A stretch of 64,000 nt of DNA from Ectobacillus funiculus. Its GTDB lineage: Bacteria > Bacillota > Bacilli > Bacillales > Bacillaceae_G. Below, one piece after another: positions 9,746 to 19,537 of this stretch. Location of the stretch: the NCBI RefSeq assembly GCF_004138295.1, contig NZ_SCFM01000014.1, positions 62,001 to 126,000 on the forward strand, given 5' to 3'. The notes under the pieces were generated by a model that worked only from the letters and a program-made list of their open reading frames with translations, was not told the origin of the DNA and ran no database searches. A program made the position numbers and the translations under genes. Numbering within the stretch: position 1 is the first letter of the stretch; each line of letters opens with the position of its first letter.

Positions 9746-10887
9746 AGCTGAAAATTGGGATTACATGTTATCCTTCCGTCGGCGGCTCAGGTGTTGTCGG
9801 GACGGAATTAGGGAAGCTGTTAGCAGAACGTGGACACGAAATTCATTTTATTACCTCAGGCATGCCATTTCGACTGAATCGTTTCTATCCGAACATTTAC
9901 TTTCACGAGGTAGCGGTGAATCAATATTCTGTTTTTCAATACCCACCTTATGATTTGGCGCTTGCAAATAAAATGGCCGAGGTAGCAGAGCGGGAAAATC
10001 TTGACTTGCTTCATGTGCATTATGCAATTCCGCATGCTGTCTGTGCATATTTAGCAAAACAAATGACGGGTGATCATCTGAAAATTGTTACTACCCTGCA
10101 CGGTACGGATATTACAATTCTTGGATATGATACATCTTTAAACAGTTTAATTCGGTTTGGTATCGAAAAATCGGATATCGTAACAGCTGTTTCGGATTCG
10201 CTTGCACAGGAAACCTATGATTTAATTAAGCCTAATAAGGAGATTGAAACAGTATACAACTTTGTGGATGAACGCGTATATCGCAAACGCGATATGTCTC
10301 ATTTGCGCAATGAATATGGCATTGAGCCGGATGAAAAGGTTATCATCCACATTTCAAATTTCCGGAAGGTTAAGCGAGTGGAAGATGTTATTCAATCGTT
10401 TGCACTCATTCGAGAAAAAACACCTTCCAAGCTTCTGCTAGTAGGAGATGGACCAGAGCTGTGCGGGATGACAAAGCTGGTAAAGCAGCTCCAGCTAGAA
10501 GGAGATGTGTTATTTTTAGGAAAGCAGGATAATGTAGAGGAACTCTTGTCCATGAGTGATCTGCTGCTATTGCTTTCTGAAAAGGAGAGCTTTGGTTTGG
10601 TGCTGCTTGAGGCAATGTTTTGCGGTGTGCCTTGCATTGGCACGAATGTGGGCGGTATTCCTGAGGTGATTCGAGATGGGGAAACAGGATTTATCTGTGA
10701 GCTGGGAGATGTGCAAGATATTGCGGAAAAGGCCTTGCATGTTTTAACAAATCCAACATTACATACGGAGATGGTAACGCGTTCAATGGATATGGCAAAG
10801 GAGCGCTTCCGTTCGAGTCACATTGTTTCTCAATACGAAGATTTGTACTATAAACTGCTAGGGACTGAGCGAAATGCAACCGTTTAA
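9742..10887 (+). CDS. bshA: N-acetyl-alpha-D-glucosaminyl L-malate synthase BshA
   Basis: 381-residue GT4 glycosyltransferase with the N-terminal [19 protein letters not shown] loop and the nucleotide-sugar motif [20 protein letters not shown] in the C-terminal half. It makes GlcNAc-malate from UDP-GlcNAc and malate, the first step of bacillithiol. Overlaps bshB1 by 4 bp upstream and cca by 14 bp downstream. Confidence 0.96.
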   Translation: MKLKIGITCYPSVGGSGVVGTELGKLLAERGHEIHFITSGMPFRLNRFYPNIYFHEVAVNQYSVFQYPPYDLALANKMAEVAERENLDLLHVHYAIPHAVCAYLAKQMTGDHLKIVTTLHGTDITILGYDTSLNSLIRFGIEKSDIVTAVSDSLAQETYDLIKPNKEIETVYNFVDERVYRKRDMSHLRNEYGIEPDEKVIIHISNFRKVKRVEDVIQSFALIREKTPSKLLLVGDGPELCGMTKLVKQLQLEGDVLFLGKQDNVEELLSMSDLLLLLSEKESFGLVLLEAMFCGVPCIGTNVGGIPEVIRDGETGFICELGDVQDIAEKALHVLTNPTLHTEMVTRSMDMAKERFRSSHIVSQYEDLYYKLLGTERNATV

Positions 10888-12061
10888 ACATGCGTCCGCT
10901 ATTATAGAGAAGCTAGAGAAACACGGATTTGAAGCCTATTTTGTAGGCGGGAGCGTGCGTGACTTTATCATTGGAAAGCCAATTAGTGATGTGGATATCG
11001 CGACATCAGCGCTTCCTAATGAAGTGATGAGGATATTTCCTCATCATGTTCCAATTGGGCTGGAACATGGAACTGTGCTTGTTTTGTATGAAGGTATTTC
11101 ATATGAAGTGACAACATTTCGAATGGAAGCGGAGTATGATGACTTTCGCAGACCGAGCCATGTCTCGTTTGTAAGGTCTCTTGAGGAAGATTTAAAGCGA
11201 AGGGATTTTACGATGAATGCGATTGCCATGACAGCGAACGGCGATATGATTGATTCATTTGGAGGACAGGAAGCAATACATCGCAAACAAATTCAAACTG
11301 TTGGAAATCCAGATGAACGTTTTAGGGAGGACGCGCTTCGCATGATGCGAGGTGTTCGCTTTGTAAGTACGCTTGGCTTTCATTTGTCGGATGAAACGAA
11401 GCAGGCTATACAAGAACATGCAGGACTGCTTGTACATATTGCAATTGAACGTATTGCTGTTGAGTTTGAAAAGTTGCTGCTGGGAGAGGGCGTTCGACAG
11501 GCACTTTTACTTCTGGTAGAAACAGACTTATATGCATATCTTCCTTATTTTGAGAAAAAGGGAGAACAAATCGCCAGTGCTGCTATGTATAATTGGGATG
11601 TCATTCAATCAAGCGAAGAGGCGTGGGCCTTGCTATTGCGTGCGGTGAAGCCTGAGAATGCGGATGCTTTGCTTAAGAACTGGAAGTTATCTAACAAAAA
11701 GGTTCACACGATTACGTCTATTCTCCATTGTTTAGTGCAGCGGGAGAAATCAGAGTGGAATGACATGCTGCTATATCAGAGCGGAGAAGAAATATCAATC
11801 ATGACAGAGCGTGTTGTGTCTGCTCTGCAAGGAGAGCAGCCTAGTATCGAGCATGTGCACAGTCTATATAAAAAGCTGCCCATTCACAGTCGAAAGGATT
11901 TAGCAGTGACCGGTACAGATTTGCTGCAATGGACAGGCAAACAAGGAGGTCCGTGGCTTGCTGCTGCCCTTGGGCAACTAGAGCGTGAGGTTGTATGCGG
12001 CAGGCTTGCCAATTCAAAGGAAAGTGTGAAGGAGTGGCTGAAACAATGCAATCTTCTATAA
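10874..12061 (+). CDS. cca: CCA tRNA nucleotidyltransferase
   Basis: 395 residues, class II CCA-adding enzyme. The nucleotidyltransferase head is clear: [10 protein letters not shown], the DVDIATSA metal-binding pair, and RRDFTMNA. It then has helical neck and body regions. Adds or repairs the 3' CCA of tRNAs. The start lies within the end of bshA and the end overlaps birA by 16 bp, continuing the chain of overlapping genes. Confidence 0.96.
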   Translation: MQPFKHASAIIEKLEKHGFEAYFVGGSVRDFIIGKPISDVDIATSALPNEVMRIFPHHVPIGLEHGTVLVLYEGISYEVTTFRMEAEYDDFRRPSHVSFVRSLEEDLKRRDFTMNAIAMTANGDMIDSFGGQEAIHRKQIQTVGNPDERFREDALRMMRGVRFVSTLGFHLSDETKQAIQEHAGLLVHIAIERIAVEFEKLLLGEGVRQALLLLVETDLYAYLPYFEKKGEQIASAAMYNWDVIQSSEEAWALLLRAVKPENADALLKNWKLSNKKVHTITSILHCLVQREKSEWNDMLLYQSGEEISIMTERVVSALQGEQPSIEHVHSLYKKLPIHSRKDLAVTGTDLLQWTGKQGGPWLAAALGQLEREVVCGRLANSKESVKEWLKQCNLL

Positions 12062-13023
12062 GAAGACAATTGCTCGAAATTTTTTCTAAGTCAGATGGGG
12101 AATTCGTGTCCGGACAAATGATTAGTGATGAATTAGGTTGTTCTCGGACAGCTGTATGGAAGCATATGGAGGATCTTCGAAAGGAAGGCTATGAGCTTGA
12201 GGCAGTGCGGCGGCTTGGATATCGAATTGCTCGTAAGCCTGATAAAGTAACTGGAAATGAAATCCATCTCGGCTTACAAACGGATTATATTGGAAAAAAT
12301 ATTTATTTTGAAGAAACGGTGGAATCTACACAAAAGATTGCTGCCCGTCTCGTTTATGAAGGTGCTTCCGAGGGCACTGTTGTTGTAGCAGAAGAGCAAA
12401 CATCGGGGCGCGGCCGTTTAAGCCGCACATGGCATTCTCCGAAGGGAACAGGCATTTGGATGAGTATTATTTTACGTCCTGATATTCCAGTGCAGAAAGC
12501 GCCTCAGCTTACGCTCTTGGCTGCTGTTGGCATTGCGCAGGCGATCGAGAAGTGCACAGGTCTTTCTGTGGGCATTAAGTGGCCAAATGATATTCTCATT
12601 AACGGTAAAAAAGCAGTCGGTATTTTAACGGAGCTGCAGGCAGATCCGGATAAGATTCATGCTGTCATTATCGGCATTGGCATAAATGTTAATCAGCAGC
12701 ATGAACACTTAGCGGAAGATATCCGTCAGATTGCGACGTCTCTGCTTATTGAAACAGGACGGGAACAAAAACGTGCAGAATTAATGCAGGCGATTTTTTT
12801 GCAGCTAGAAAAGCTGTATAAGCAATATATGGCAGAAGGCTTTGGGATTATTAAGCTGCTCTGGGAGAGCTATGCGGTAAGCATTGGCAAGGAAATTACG
12901 GCTCGAACTATGACGAATGCCATTACCGGAATAGCAAAAGGGATTACGGAGGATGGCATATTAATGCTGGAAGACCGAGAAGGTGTTATCCATTATATTC
13001 ATTCTGCTGATATTGAAATCTAG
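12046..13023 (+). CDS. birA: Bifunctional biotin protein ligase / biotin operon repressor
   Basis: 325 residues. An N-terminal winged helix (SGQMISDELGCSRTAVWKHM) shows the repressor form. The ligase domain follows, with GRGRLSRTWHSPKG (biotinyl-AMP loop) and KWPNDILI. It biotinylates carboxylases and represses biotin genes. ATG 12046 lies inside the end of cca; I discarded the longer frame from 11995 because it has no site and would overlap cca by 67 bp. Confidence 0.96.
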   Translation: MQSSIRRQLLEIFSKSDGEFVSGQMISDELGCSRTAVWKHMEDLRKEGYELEAVRRLGYRIARKPDKVTGNEIHLGLQTDYIGKNIYFEETVESTQKIAARLVYEGASEGTVVVAEEQTSGRGRLSRTWHSPKGTGIWMSIILRPDIPVQKAPQLTLLAAVGIAQAIEKCTGLSVGIKWPNDILINGKKAVGILTELQADPDKIHAVIIGIGINVNQQHEHLAEDIRQIATSLLIETGREQKRAELMQAIFLQLEKLYKQYMAEGFGIIKLLWESYAVSIGKEITARTMTNAITGIAKGITEDGILMLEDREGVIHYIHSADIEI

Positions 13024-13055
13024 TACCGCAAAAGGAAGTTTGCTATAATGGTTAC

Positions 13056-13230
13056 TGAACAAGGGCAGTATCGAAAGAACTGCACCATCATATCTAAGTA
13101 AGAAAAAAGGATTCTGCCTTGATCCGCAATATAGGACTAGGACAGAAGGATGAGAATAGCTGTCATATATCCTTCTTTCTGTATTGGAAAGAGGGTTTTT
13201 AGGATGGCCCTTTCCTTCTTCCTGCAAATG
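13056..13230 (+). promoter_or_regulatory. Structured leader of panBCD, candidate pan-type RNA / attenuator
   Basis: A TATAAT box at 13044 is followed by several hairpins. GCAGT/ACTGC lies at 13065-13083. A stem with an internal loop and a bulged A spans 13112-13147 (TTCTG/CAGAA, CCT/AGG, TCC/GGA). AGAAGGAT/ATCCTTCT at 13144-13176 shares bases with that stem, so the two exclude each other. GGAAAG/CTTTCC lies at 13186-13215, just before the ribosome site. A conserved 'pan' RNA motif with bulged adenosines is known upstream of panB in Firmicutes; I infer this may be one but cannot run a covariance search. Confidence 0.5.
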
Positions 13231-13242
13231 AGGAGGAGAATG

Positions 13243-14088
13243 ATGAAAAGCTCTAAGGATTTTTTGCAAATGAAGCAGCATGATGAACCAATTGTAATGG
13301 TAACAGCATATGATTATCCGTCTGCCAAGCTGGCGGAGCAAGCTGGTGTGGACATGATTTTGGTTGGTGACTCGCTCGGTATGGTGGTGCTCGGGTACGA
13401 TTCTACAATACCGGTTACAGTTGAAGATATGATCCATCATACAAAGGCGGTCCGTCGAGGTGCTGCCGAGACGTTTATTGTAACGGATATGCCATTTATG
13501 TCCTATCACGTTTCTAAAGAAGAGGCGATGAAAAATGCACGCCGCATTATGCAAGAAGGCGGGGCGCATGCAGTAAAGGTTGAGGGAGCAGATGAAGTGG
13601 TTGATATCATCGGTCTTCTTACACGCGCTGGTGTGCCTGTTGTTGCGCATCTTGGTTTAACGCCACAGTCAGTCGGTGTATTAGGCGGCTATAAAGTGCA
13701 GGGCAAGGATGCAGAAAGTGCCCGTAAGCTGCTGGAGGATGCGAAAAAGTGCGAACAAGCAGGGGCGATTGCGCTTGTATTAGAATGCGTGCCGAAGCAA
13801 TTGGCAGCGCAAATATCTATGCAGTTGAACATTCCGACAATTGGTATCGGTGCAGGTAATGATACAGATGGCCAAGTTCTCGTTTACCATGATGTTATCA
13901 CATATGGCGTAGGTCGCGTACCGAAGTTTGTAAAGCCGTTCGCATCTGTTCAGGATGAAATCGTGCGCGGGATTACGCAATATACGAAAGAGGTAAAAAC
14001 AAGACAATTTCCAAGCGAAGAACAATCTTTCACAATGAAGGAAGAAGAATTGCTTGCACTGTACGGAGGAAGTATTTCATGCAAATAA
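13243..14088 (+). CDS. panB: 3-methyl-2-oxobutanoate hydroxymethyltransferase
   Basis: 281 residues. Catalyses ketopantoate formation, the first step of pantothenate synthesis. Family signatures: [56 protein letters not shown] 13243 is 4-5 nt after AGGAGGAG; ATG 13240 is too close to the site and the longer open frame from 13150 runs through the hairpin leader. Overlaps panC by 10 bp. Confidence 0.96.
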   Translation: MKSSKDFLQMKQHDEPIVMVTAYDYPSAKLAEQAGVDMILVGDSLGMVVLGYDSTIPVTVEDMIHHTKAVRRGAAETFIVTDMPFMSYHVSKEEAMKNARRIMQEGGAHAVKVEGADEVVDIIGLLTRAGVPVVAHLGLTPQSVGVLGGYKVQGKDAESARKLLEDAKKCEQAGAIALVLECVPKQLAAQISMQLNIPTIGIGAGNDTDGQVLVYHDVITYGVGRVPKFVKPFASVQDEIVRGITQYTKEVKTRQFPSEEQSFTMKEEELLALYGGSISCK

Positions 14089-14927
14089 TTTCACATATTA
14101 CACAAATGCAGCAACTCGTGTTAAAGCTGCGCGAGACAGGAAAAACAATTGGTTTTGTTCCCACAATGGGGTATTTACATGAGGGGCATGCAACGTTGCT
14201 TCAACAAGCAAGAGAAGAGAATGATATTGTCGTTTTAAGTGTATTTGTAAATCCCCTACAATTTGGTCCGAATGAGGACTTTGATCGATATCCGCGCAAT
14301 ATCGAACGCGATGAATGCGTGGCGAAGGAAGCAGGAGCTGACTATTTGTTTTATCCGAGTGTTACAGAGATGTATCCATCGAAACGGACAACAACAATTA
14401 CGGTGACATCCCGCACTGATGTGCTATGTGGACAAAAGCGGCCTGGACATTTTGATGGTGTAGCAACGGTACTTCTAAAGCTGTTCAATATTGTCATGCC
14501 GCACCGAGCTTATTTCGGCTTGAAGGATGCCCAACAAGTGGCTGTTGTACAAGGGCTTGTTTCCGATTATAATATTCCGGTGACCATCGTTCCGGTTCAC
14601 ACGGTACGGGAAAATGATGGACTGGCAAAAAGTTCCCGTAACGTTTATTTGTCCGAAACAGAGCGTGCGCAAGCTCCGAGTCTATATCAAGCATTGCAGC
14701 TTGCACAGCAGGCAATTGCAAACGGTGAACGAAACCCTTCGATTGTCCGCTCTATTGTAGAAAAGCAGATTGTAACACATACAGATGGTGAAATTGATTA
14801 TGTGAGTATATATTCGTATCCGGAACTTGAGGAGCTAGATGTGCTACAAGGAACCGTGATAGTAGCAATTGCAGTGAAGTTTTCGAAAGCAAGACTGATT
14901 GACAATCTTGTACTGACAGTAGAATAA
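14079..14927 (+). CDS. panC: Pantoate-beta-alanine ligase
   Basis: 282 residues. Adenylate-forming enzyme joining pantoate and beta-alanine. Nucleotidyltransferase motifs are intact: [14 protein letters not shown] (HIGH-like), GLKDAQQV and KSSRNVYLS. Start codon lies inside panB, so the pair is translationally coupled; panD follows after 12 bp. Confidence 0.97.
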   Translation: MQIISHITQMQQLVLKLRETGKTIGFVPTMGYLHEGHATLLQQAREENDIVVLSVFVNPLQFGPNEDFDRYPRNIERDECVAKEAGADYLFYPSVTEMYPSKRTTTITVTSRTDVLCGQKRPGHFDGVATVLLKLFNIVMPHRAYFGLKDAQQVAVVQGLVSDYNIPVTIVPVHTVRENDGLAKSSRNVYLSETERAQAPSLYQALQLAQQAIANGERNPSIVRSIVEKQIVTHTDGEIDYVSIYSYPELEELDVLQGTVIVAIAVKFSKARLIDNLVLTVE

Positions 14928-14939
14928 GGGGGAGCAGCT

Positions 14940-15323
14940 ATGTATCGCATGATGATGAGAGCGAAATTGCACCGTGCAACTGTAACGGAAGCGAATTTAA
15001 ACTACGTAGGAAGCATCACGATTGATGAAGATTTAATGGATGCGGTCGGTGTTGTAGAAAACGAAAAGGTACAAATTGTAAACAATAATAATGGTGCACG
15101 TTTTGAGACGTATATTATTAAGGGAGAACGCGGCAGCGGTGTGGTTTGTTTAAATGGTGCAGCGGCGCGTCTTGTTCAGCCTGGAGATAAGGTTATTATT
15201 ATTTGTTACGGATTTGTATCAGAGGAGCAGATACACGAACATAAGCCGAAAATTGCTGTTCTAGATGAACAGAATCAGATTGTGGAAATGCTTGGGCAGG
15301 AACCAGCTGCAACGATTAAATAA
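14940..15323 (+). CDS. panD: Aspartate 1-decarboxylase (pyruvoyl enzyme)
   Basis: 127 residues. The proenzyme self-cleaves at Gly-Ser in YVGSITID (around residues 24/25) to form the pyruvoyl cofactor, then makes beta-alanine for PanC. Sequence is nearly canonical ([40 protein letters not shown]). Last gene of panBCD. Confidence 0.97.
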   Translation: MYRMMMRAKLHRATVTEANLNYVGSITIDEDLMDAVGVVENEKVQIVNNNNGARFETYIIKGERGSGVVCLNGAAARLVQPGDKVIIICYGFVSEEQIHEHKPKIAVLDEQNQIVEMLGQEPAATIK

Positions 15324-15447
15324 AAAAGCAGGTCCGATGCCTCTAGCAGGAGAGAAATATTTTGCCTCATTGGGTGAAAAAGGCTTTTCACACTGTGGGA
15401 GTTAAACAGCGTTTGAAATTTTATACATTTCGATTTTGTACGAAGAG

Positions 15448-15478
15448 AAAAGTCCCCAACAACTGGGGATTTTTCTTT
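15448..15478 (+). terminator. Intrinsic terminator of panBCD
   Basis: TCCCCA / TGGGGA stem with 6-nt loop, followed by TTTTTC. Confidence 0.85.
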
Positions 15479-15482
15479 TGGT

Positions 15483-15604
15483 TCCACTTTAAGAAAGGAT
15501 AAATTCCCAGCTAGAAGTTTATTCGAAGCAGTGGGGAATTTTAGGAATAAAGTATAAGGGTAACTACGCCTCTGTCTTCGCCCGAGCCGTGTCTGCTTTT
15601 CTTA
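15483..15604 (+). repeat. Family A element with a family B-like 3' end
   Basis: The body is family A: outer arms ACTTT/AAAGT, inner TTCCC/GGGGAA. Instead of the usual CTCGCC...GCGAG hairpin it ends with GAGCCGTGTCTGCTTTTCTTA, like the 3' end of family B. It looks like a chimera of the two element types. Confidence 0.85.
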
Positions 15605-15679
15605 AGTAAGATTGATGGAAACGTGGTATAGTAAGAGTAAGCATGTCTTGGTGTTGTGAAAAGTAAAGAGGTGTTCATT

Positions 15680-18445
15680 ATGTACAACCGCTATGTTGTG
15701 GTAGATCTTGAAACGACAGGAAATATATATAAAGGCGGAATTGATAAAATTACGCAAGTGGCAGCTGTTGTCATCGAGAATGGAGAGGTTATAGAAATCT
15801 TTTCAACGTTTGTGAATCCAGGTAAGCCAATTCCTCCTTTCATTGCTGAATTAACGGGAATTAATGATGATCTAGTTCAACACGCTCCTTCTTTTCAAGA
15901 TGTGGCTCCGATGATTGCTGAGCTTTTAGAAAACTCCTGCTTCGTTGCTCATAATGTTCATTTTGATTGGAGATTTTTGCAGGAGGAACTGAAACTATCT
16001 GGTTTTCCTTCAGTTGTCTGTCCTTCTATTGATACAGTAGAACTCGCGCGTATTTTGTTGCCTACTGCTGAAAGTCATAAGCTAGGTGACTTAGCCAAGC
16101 TTTTTGCGCTTGAACATGAAAATCCGCATCGCGCTGATAGTGATGCGATGGTAACAGCAGAATTATTTTTGCTGCTATGCAATAAATTAGCGGCTTTACC
16201 ACTTGTTACACTTCAGTCATTATATAATTTGAGCCGATCCTTTAAGAGTGAAATCAGTGAATTGCTGTCCGCTCTTATTCTGGATAAACTAGTAAGCAGT
16301 TCTCCAAAAGAGGAGTATGACATTTACCGTAATCTCGCGCTCCGTAAACGTAGCTATGAAGCACCTGCGGAAGAAGCGAGTCCTATAGAGTTTTCTGCAT
16401 GGAAAACGCTGATGCAACAAAATGGCCATCCGAATGGATTTGAATATAGAGCAGGACAAATACAAATGGCAGAGGAAGTGTATGATGCCTTTTCTTCGGC
16501 ACGCATTTCGTTAATTGAGGCAGGAACAGGAACAGGAAAAACGCTGGCATATTTAATTCCGAGCTTGTTCCACGCTCGAAAAGCTGAACAGCCTGTTGTC
16601 ATTAGCACACAAACAGTGCAGCTGCAGCAGCAAATTGTGGAGAAGGAAATCCCGGTTTTAAGAAAACTGCTTCCTTTTTCCTTTCAAACAGCCGTGATGA
16701 AAGGAAGAAAGCATTATATATGTCTACAAAAATTTGAACATGTATTAGAAGAGCAGGATGAAAATTATGATACTGTATTAACGAAGGCAAAAATTTTAGT
16801 ATGGCTTCTTGAAACAGAAACGGGAGATGTAGATGAGCTGAATTTGCCGACTGGCGGAAAGCTGCTATGGGAACGGATTTGCAGCGGTGGAAATAGCACT
16901 GGAACGAGTAATCCATGGAACAGCCGTTGTTTTTATCAGCAGGCGAAGCATCGTGTATTATTTGCTGATCTTATTGTTACAAATCATGCGCTGCTGCTGC
17001 AGGATGCGACAAATGAAGATTCTTTGTTATCCTCATATGAATATGTCGTGCTCGATGAGGCGCATCATATTGAAGAAGCGGCGAGTCATATGCTTGGTGA
17101 ACAGTTTTCATGCATGCAGTTTCAGCTCTGGTTATCAAGGATGGGGACACTTGAAACAAATGATGTGCTCTCAAACATACGCGACATACTGGGCGATACA
17201 TTGGATCCAGCGTGGAAGAAGATTCATCATGTATTAAAAGAAGTGAAATGGGAAAGTGATGAATTATTTCGGTTGCTTCGCTCCTTCATTTTTGAAAAAA
17301 ACAAAAGCAAGCAGGCTGATAGTAATGTTCGGGTTCTGTACCGATATGAACGAAAAACGGAAAAGGGAAAGCTTTGGAATGCTATTACAGAAGGGGCTGA
17401 CCGTTTAATACATATACTGGAAGAGCTGTGTGTTCTATTACAAGGGCAAGTGCAAAAAAGTGGAAGGTTTGCTGAGTATGTAATCGTGCAGCAATTTATT
17501 ACGCTTGTTGATTCGCTTGACGAGATGAGGCAGACGCTGCTCCACTTGTTGCTGCAGGAGCAGCAGGATGGTGTAACGTGGTTTGAAGCAGAAACGAAGG
17601 GGAGTATTCACTCTACCATTATATACAAGCAGCCGATTGACGTAAGTGACCTGCTCGCGGACCGCTTTTTTGCGAAAAAGAAAAGCGTTGTTCTTACATC
17701 TGCGACGTTAACTGTCAACCAGACATTTGACTATATCATTCGAGCGCTCGGACTCTCTGATTTTTGTCCATCTGTGATGGCTCTTTCCTCCCCGTTTCAA
17801 TATGATCAACAAGTTCGAATGATGGTTCCGACGGATTTACCTTCTATAAAACAAGTATCACAAGATGAGTATGTAGAGGCAATCGCACGCCATATCATAA
17901 AAATTGCTAAGGTAACAAACGGCCGGATGCTCGTTTTGTTTACCTCTTATGAGATGCTGAGGCAAACGCATGCAGCAATCAAAGAAACCGGAGCATTGGA
18001 GGAATTTGCGCTTCTTGCGCAAGGGGTGAGCAGCAGCCGGATGCGAATGACAAAGCAGTTCCAACAGTTTGAAAAGTCAATTTTGTTTGGTACAAGCAGC
18101 TTTTGGGAGGGAATTGATATACCTGGAGAAAGTTTGAGTTGCCTTGTGATGGTGCGTCTTCCATTTGTTCCACCGGATCATCCGATTATGGCAGCAAAAG
18201 GGGAAAAAATAGAGAGAGGTGGGGGCAATGCCTTTATTGAATTGGCTCTTCCACAAGCTATTCTTCGATTTAAGCAAGGCTTTGGCAGACTGATTCGTAC
18301 GGAAAGTGATACAGGTACGTTTTTTGTGTTAGATCGTCGTATTACAACGACCTTTTACGGAAAACGATTTATTGCATCTATTCCTGCGATTCCTCTATAT
18401 GAGCAGCCATTGCAAAATTTGTTAGAATTGATGGAGAATGGATAG
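15680..18445 (+). CDS. dinG: DinG-family 3'-5' exonuclease / helicase-like protein
   Basis: 921 residues. The N-terminal ~190 residues are a DEDDh exonuclease (VVDLETTGN, HNVHFDWRF, HRADSDAM). A DinG/XPD-type superfamily 2 helicase core follows: EAGTGTGKTLAYLIPS, DEAHHIEEAA, TSATL, FGTSSFWEGIDIPGE, QGFGRLIRT. I see only three candidate cysteines between helicase motifs I and II, unlike the four-Cys Fe-S helicases, so it may lack the cluster. ATG 15680 is preceded by AAAGAGGTG; the frame is open to GTG 15656 without a site. Confidence 0.93.
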   Translation: MYNRYVVVDLETTGNIYKGGIDKITQVAAVVIENGEVIEIFSTFVNPGKPIPPFIAELTGINDDLVQHAPSFQDVAPMIAELLENSCFVAHNVHFDWRFLQEELKLSGFPSVVCPSIDTVELARILLPTAESHKLGDLAKLFALEHENPHRADSDAMVTAELFLLLCNKLAALPLVTLQSLYNLSRSFKSEISELLSALILDKLVSSSPKEEYDIYRNLALRKRSYEAPAEEASPIEFSAWKTLMQQNGHPNGFEYRAGQIQMAEEVYDAFSSARISLIEAGTGTGKTLAYLIPSLFHARKAEQPVVISTQTVQLQQQIVEKEIPVLRKLLPFSFQTAVMKGRKHYICLQKFEHVLEEQDENYDTVLTKAKILVWLLETETGDVDELNLPTGGKLLWERICSGGNSTGTSNPWNSRCFYQQAKHRVLFADLIVTNHALLLQDATNEDSLLSSYEYVVLDEAHHIEEAASHMLGEQFSCMQFQLWLSRMGTLETNDVLSNIRDILGDTLDPAWKKIHHVLKEVKWESDELFRLLRSFIFEKNKSKQADSNVRVLYRYERKTEKGKLWNAITEGADRLIHILEELCVLLQGQVQKSGRFAEYVIVQQFITLVDSLDEMRQTLLHLLLQEQQDGVTWFEAETKGSIHSTIIYKQPIDVSDLLADRFFAKKKSVVLTSATLTVNQTFDYIIRALGLSDFCPSVMALSSPFQYDQQVRMMVPTDLPSIKQVSQDEYVEAIARHIIKIAKVTNGRMLVLFTSYEMLRQTHAAIKETGALEEFALLAQGVSSSRMRMTKQFQQFEKSILFGTSSFWEGIDIPGESLSCLVMVRLPFVPPDHPIMAAKGEKIERGGGNAFIELALPQAILRFKQGFGRLIRTESDTGTFFVLDRRITTTFYGKRFIASIPAIPLYEQPLQNLLELMENG

Positions 18446-18460
18446 GTTCCCTGTATTTCA

Positions 18461-18570
18461 ATAAAGAAAACTCACTGTTAGGTGAAGACGAAGGTGCAGT
18501 TGCATTTATCTGTTGTTCCTAAAATTCCCGACTACGTCAAATTCGCTTCTAGCTAGAGGTTTATCCTTCT
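18461..18570 (-). repeat. Family A element, minus orientation, diverged
   Basis: Read on the minus strand it shows a CTAGCTAG apex, TTTGACGTAGTCGGGAATT, TGCAACTGCACC and an end at GTGAGTTTTCTTTA. Terminal pairing is partly lost. Confidence 0.75.
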
Positions 18571-18830
18571 GAAAGCGTAAAAAGACCTGCAGAAACATCC
18601 GCAGGCGTTCATGTGGGTTAGAAGAAATTTTATTGTAGAATCTTTCACTTCGTTGATTCATCAAAGATTGTGCGATAAAAAGGCGAGACGATATGAGTCC
18701 AAACCTTTTTTCCCGTGTAATGACCTGCTATAATAAGTGGTGATGCAGCAGGGGTTATAAGAATGTACTTTTATTGTAACCTCGTTGCCCGCTTCTATGA
18801 TTAGAAATTTTGTGTAACGGAGGAGTCAAG
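18571..18830 (+). other. Leader stretch upstream of ypmA
   Basis: No gene seen. It contains two hairpins (CCTGC/GCAGG near 18587-18606 and AATCTTT/AAAGATT near 18640-18669) and a TATAAT box at 18729. No convincing -35 box. Possibly the promoter region of ypmA-ypmB-aspB. Confidence 0.35.
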
Positions 18831-19001
18831 ATGGATAAGAAGATGGGGGTGCTTTCTACAATGCGTTTTCAATATACAAGCAATCTGTATAAAATTGTAG
18901 ATAGCCTTAACCCAACCCTTAGGGAAAAAGATTTAATGTTTGGGCTGGCTCTTGATGAGAAAGAGAAAAAAACAGCTGTATTTACTATATATAGAACGTA
19001 G
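18831..19001 (+). CDS. ypmA: Small conserved protein YpmA
   Basis: 56 residues (MDKKMGVLSTMRFQYTSNLY...), matching the DUF4264-type YpmA protein between dinG and ypmB. ATG 18831 follows GGAGGAG; the frame starts earlier at GTG 18810 without a site. Function unknown. ypmB begins 7 bp downstream. Confidence 0.8.
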   Translation: MDKKMGVLSTMRFQYTSNLYKIVDSLNPTLREKDLMFGLALDEKEKKTAVFTIYRT

Positions 19002-19008
19002 TGATACA

Positions 19009-19518
19009 ATGAAAAAGTGGCTACTCGGAGCCATTGCGTTGCTGGTCTTGCTTCTCCTCTGGGGTTTGTATATTTATAAGGAAGCGATGAATGGAAAGAC
19101 TCATGGTGAGGCTCATGCAATCGAAATGGCAAAGAAAAATGCGAATCTTGTCAGCATTACAAGAACAGACTATTATCATGGTTATAAGGAAAATCTATCT
19201 TATACTGTTGTAGAGGGCTCTGATGCAAAACGTAAGCAGTGGATTGTACTTGTGCCAGAAAAAGATGATGAGAAAGTGTTAACGGTCAAACAAAAGGATG
19301 CGATTTCAGCAAAGCAAGCCCTGGAGAGCATCATGAAGGATTCAGAGGTGGTTGGGAATTCCGAAAAGCCGAAGGAAATCATCAAAATGAAGATGGGTGC
19401 TGAAAAAAACGTTTCACTTTGGGAAATTACATATGTAGATGTAGAGGACCGTTATAGTTTTTGTTATGTTGATTTGAAGACTGGGAGAGTTTTACGCTTA
19501 TACACACTTCAAAAATAG
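19009..19518 (+). CDS. ypmB: Membrane-anchored PepSY-like protein YpmB
   Basis: 169 residues: an N-terminal membrane anchor (WLLGAIALLVLLLLWGLYIY), then an extracytoplasmic DUF5590/PepSY-like domain. The place between ypmA and aspB identifies it as YpmB. ATG 19009 lies 7 bp after the ypmA stop with only a weak ribosome site, suggesting coupling. PepSY domains often act as inhibitors or chaperones at the cell surface; no specific role can be assigned. Confidence 0.85.
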   Translation: MKKWLLGAIALLVLLLLWGLYIYKEAMNGKTHGEAHAIEMAKKNANLVSITRTDYYHGYKENLSYTVVEGSDAKRKQWIVLVPEKDDEKVLTVKQKDAISAKQALESIMKDSEVVGNSEKPKEIIKMKMGAEKNVSLWEITYVDVEDRYSFCYVDLKTGRVLRLYTLQK

Positions 19519-19537
19519 ATGTTGGGGGAACTAAATC

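Noticed and set aside
12961-13650. 229-residue minus-strand ORF antisense to birA/panB
   Set aside because: It lies opposite two well-supported genes and the panB leader, has no ribosome site and an implausible composition (many Cys/His).
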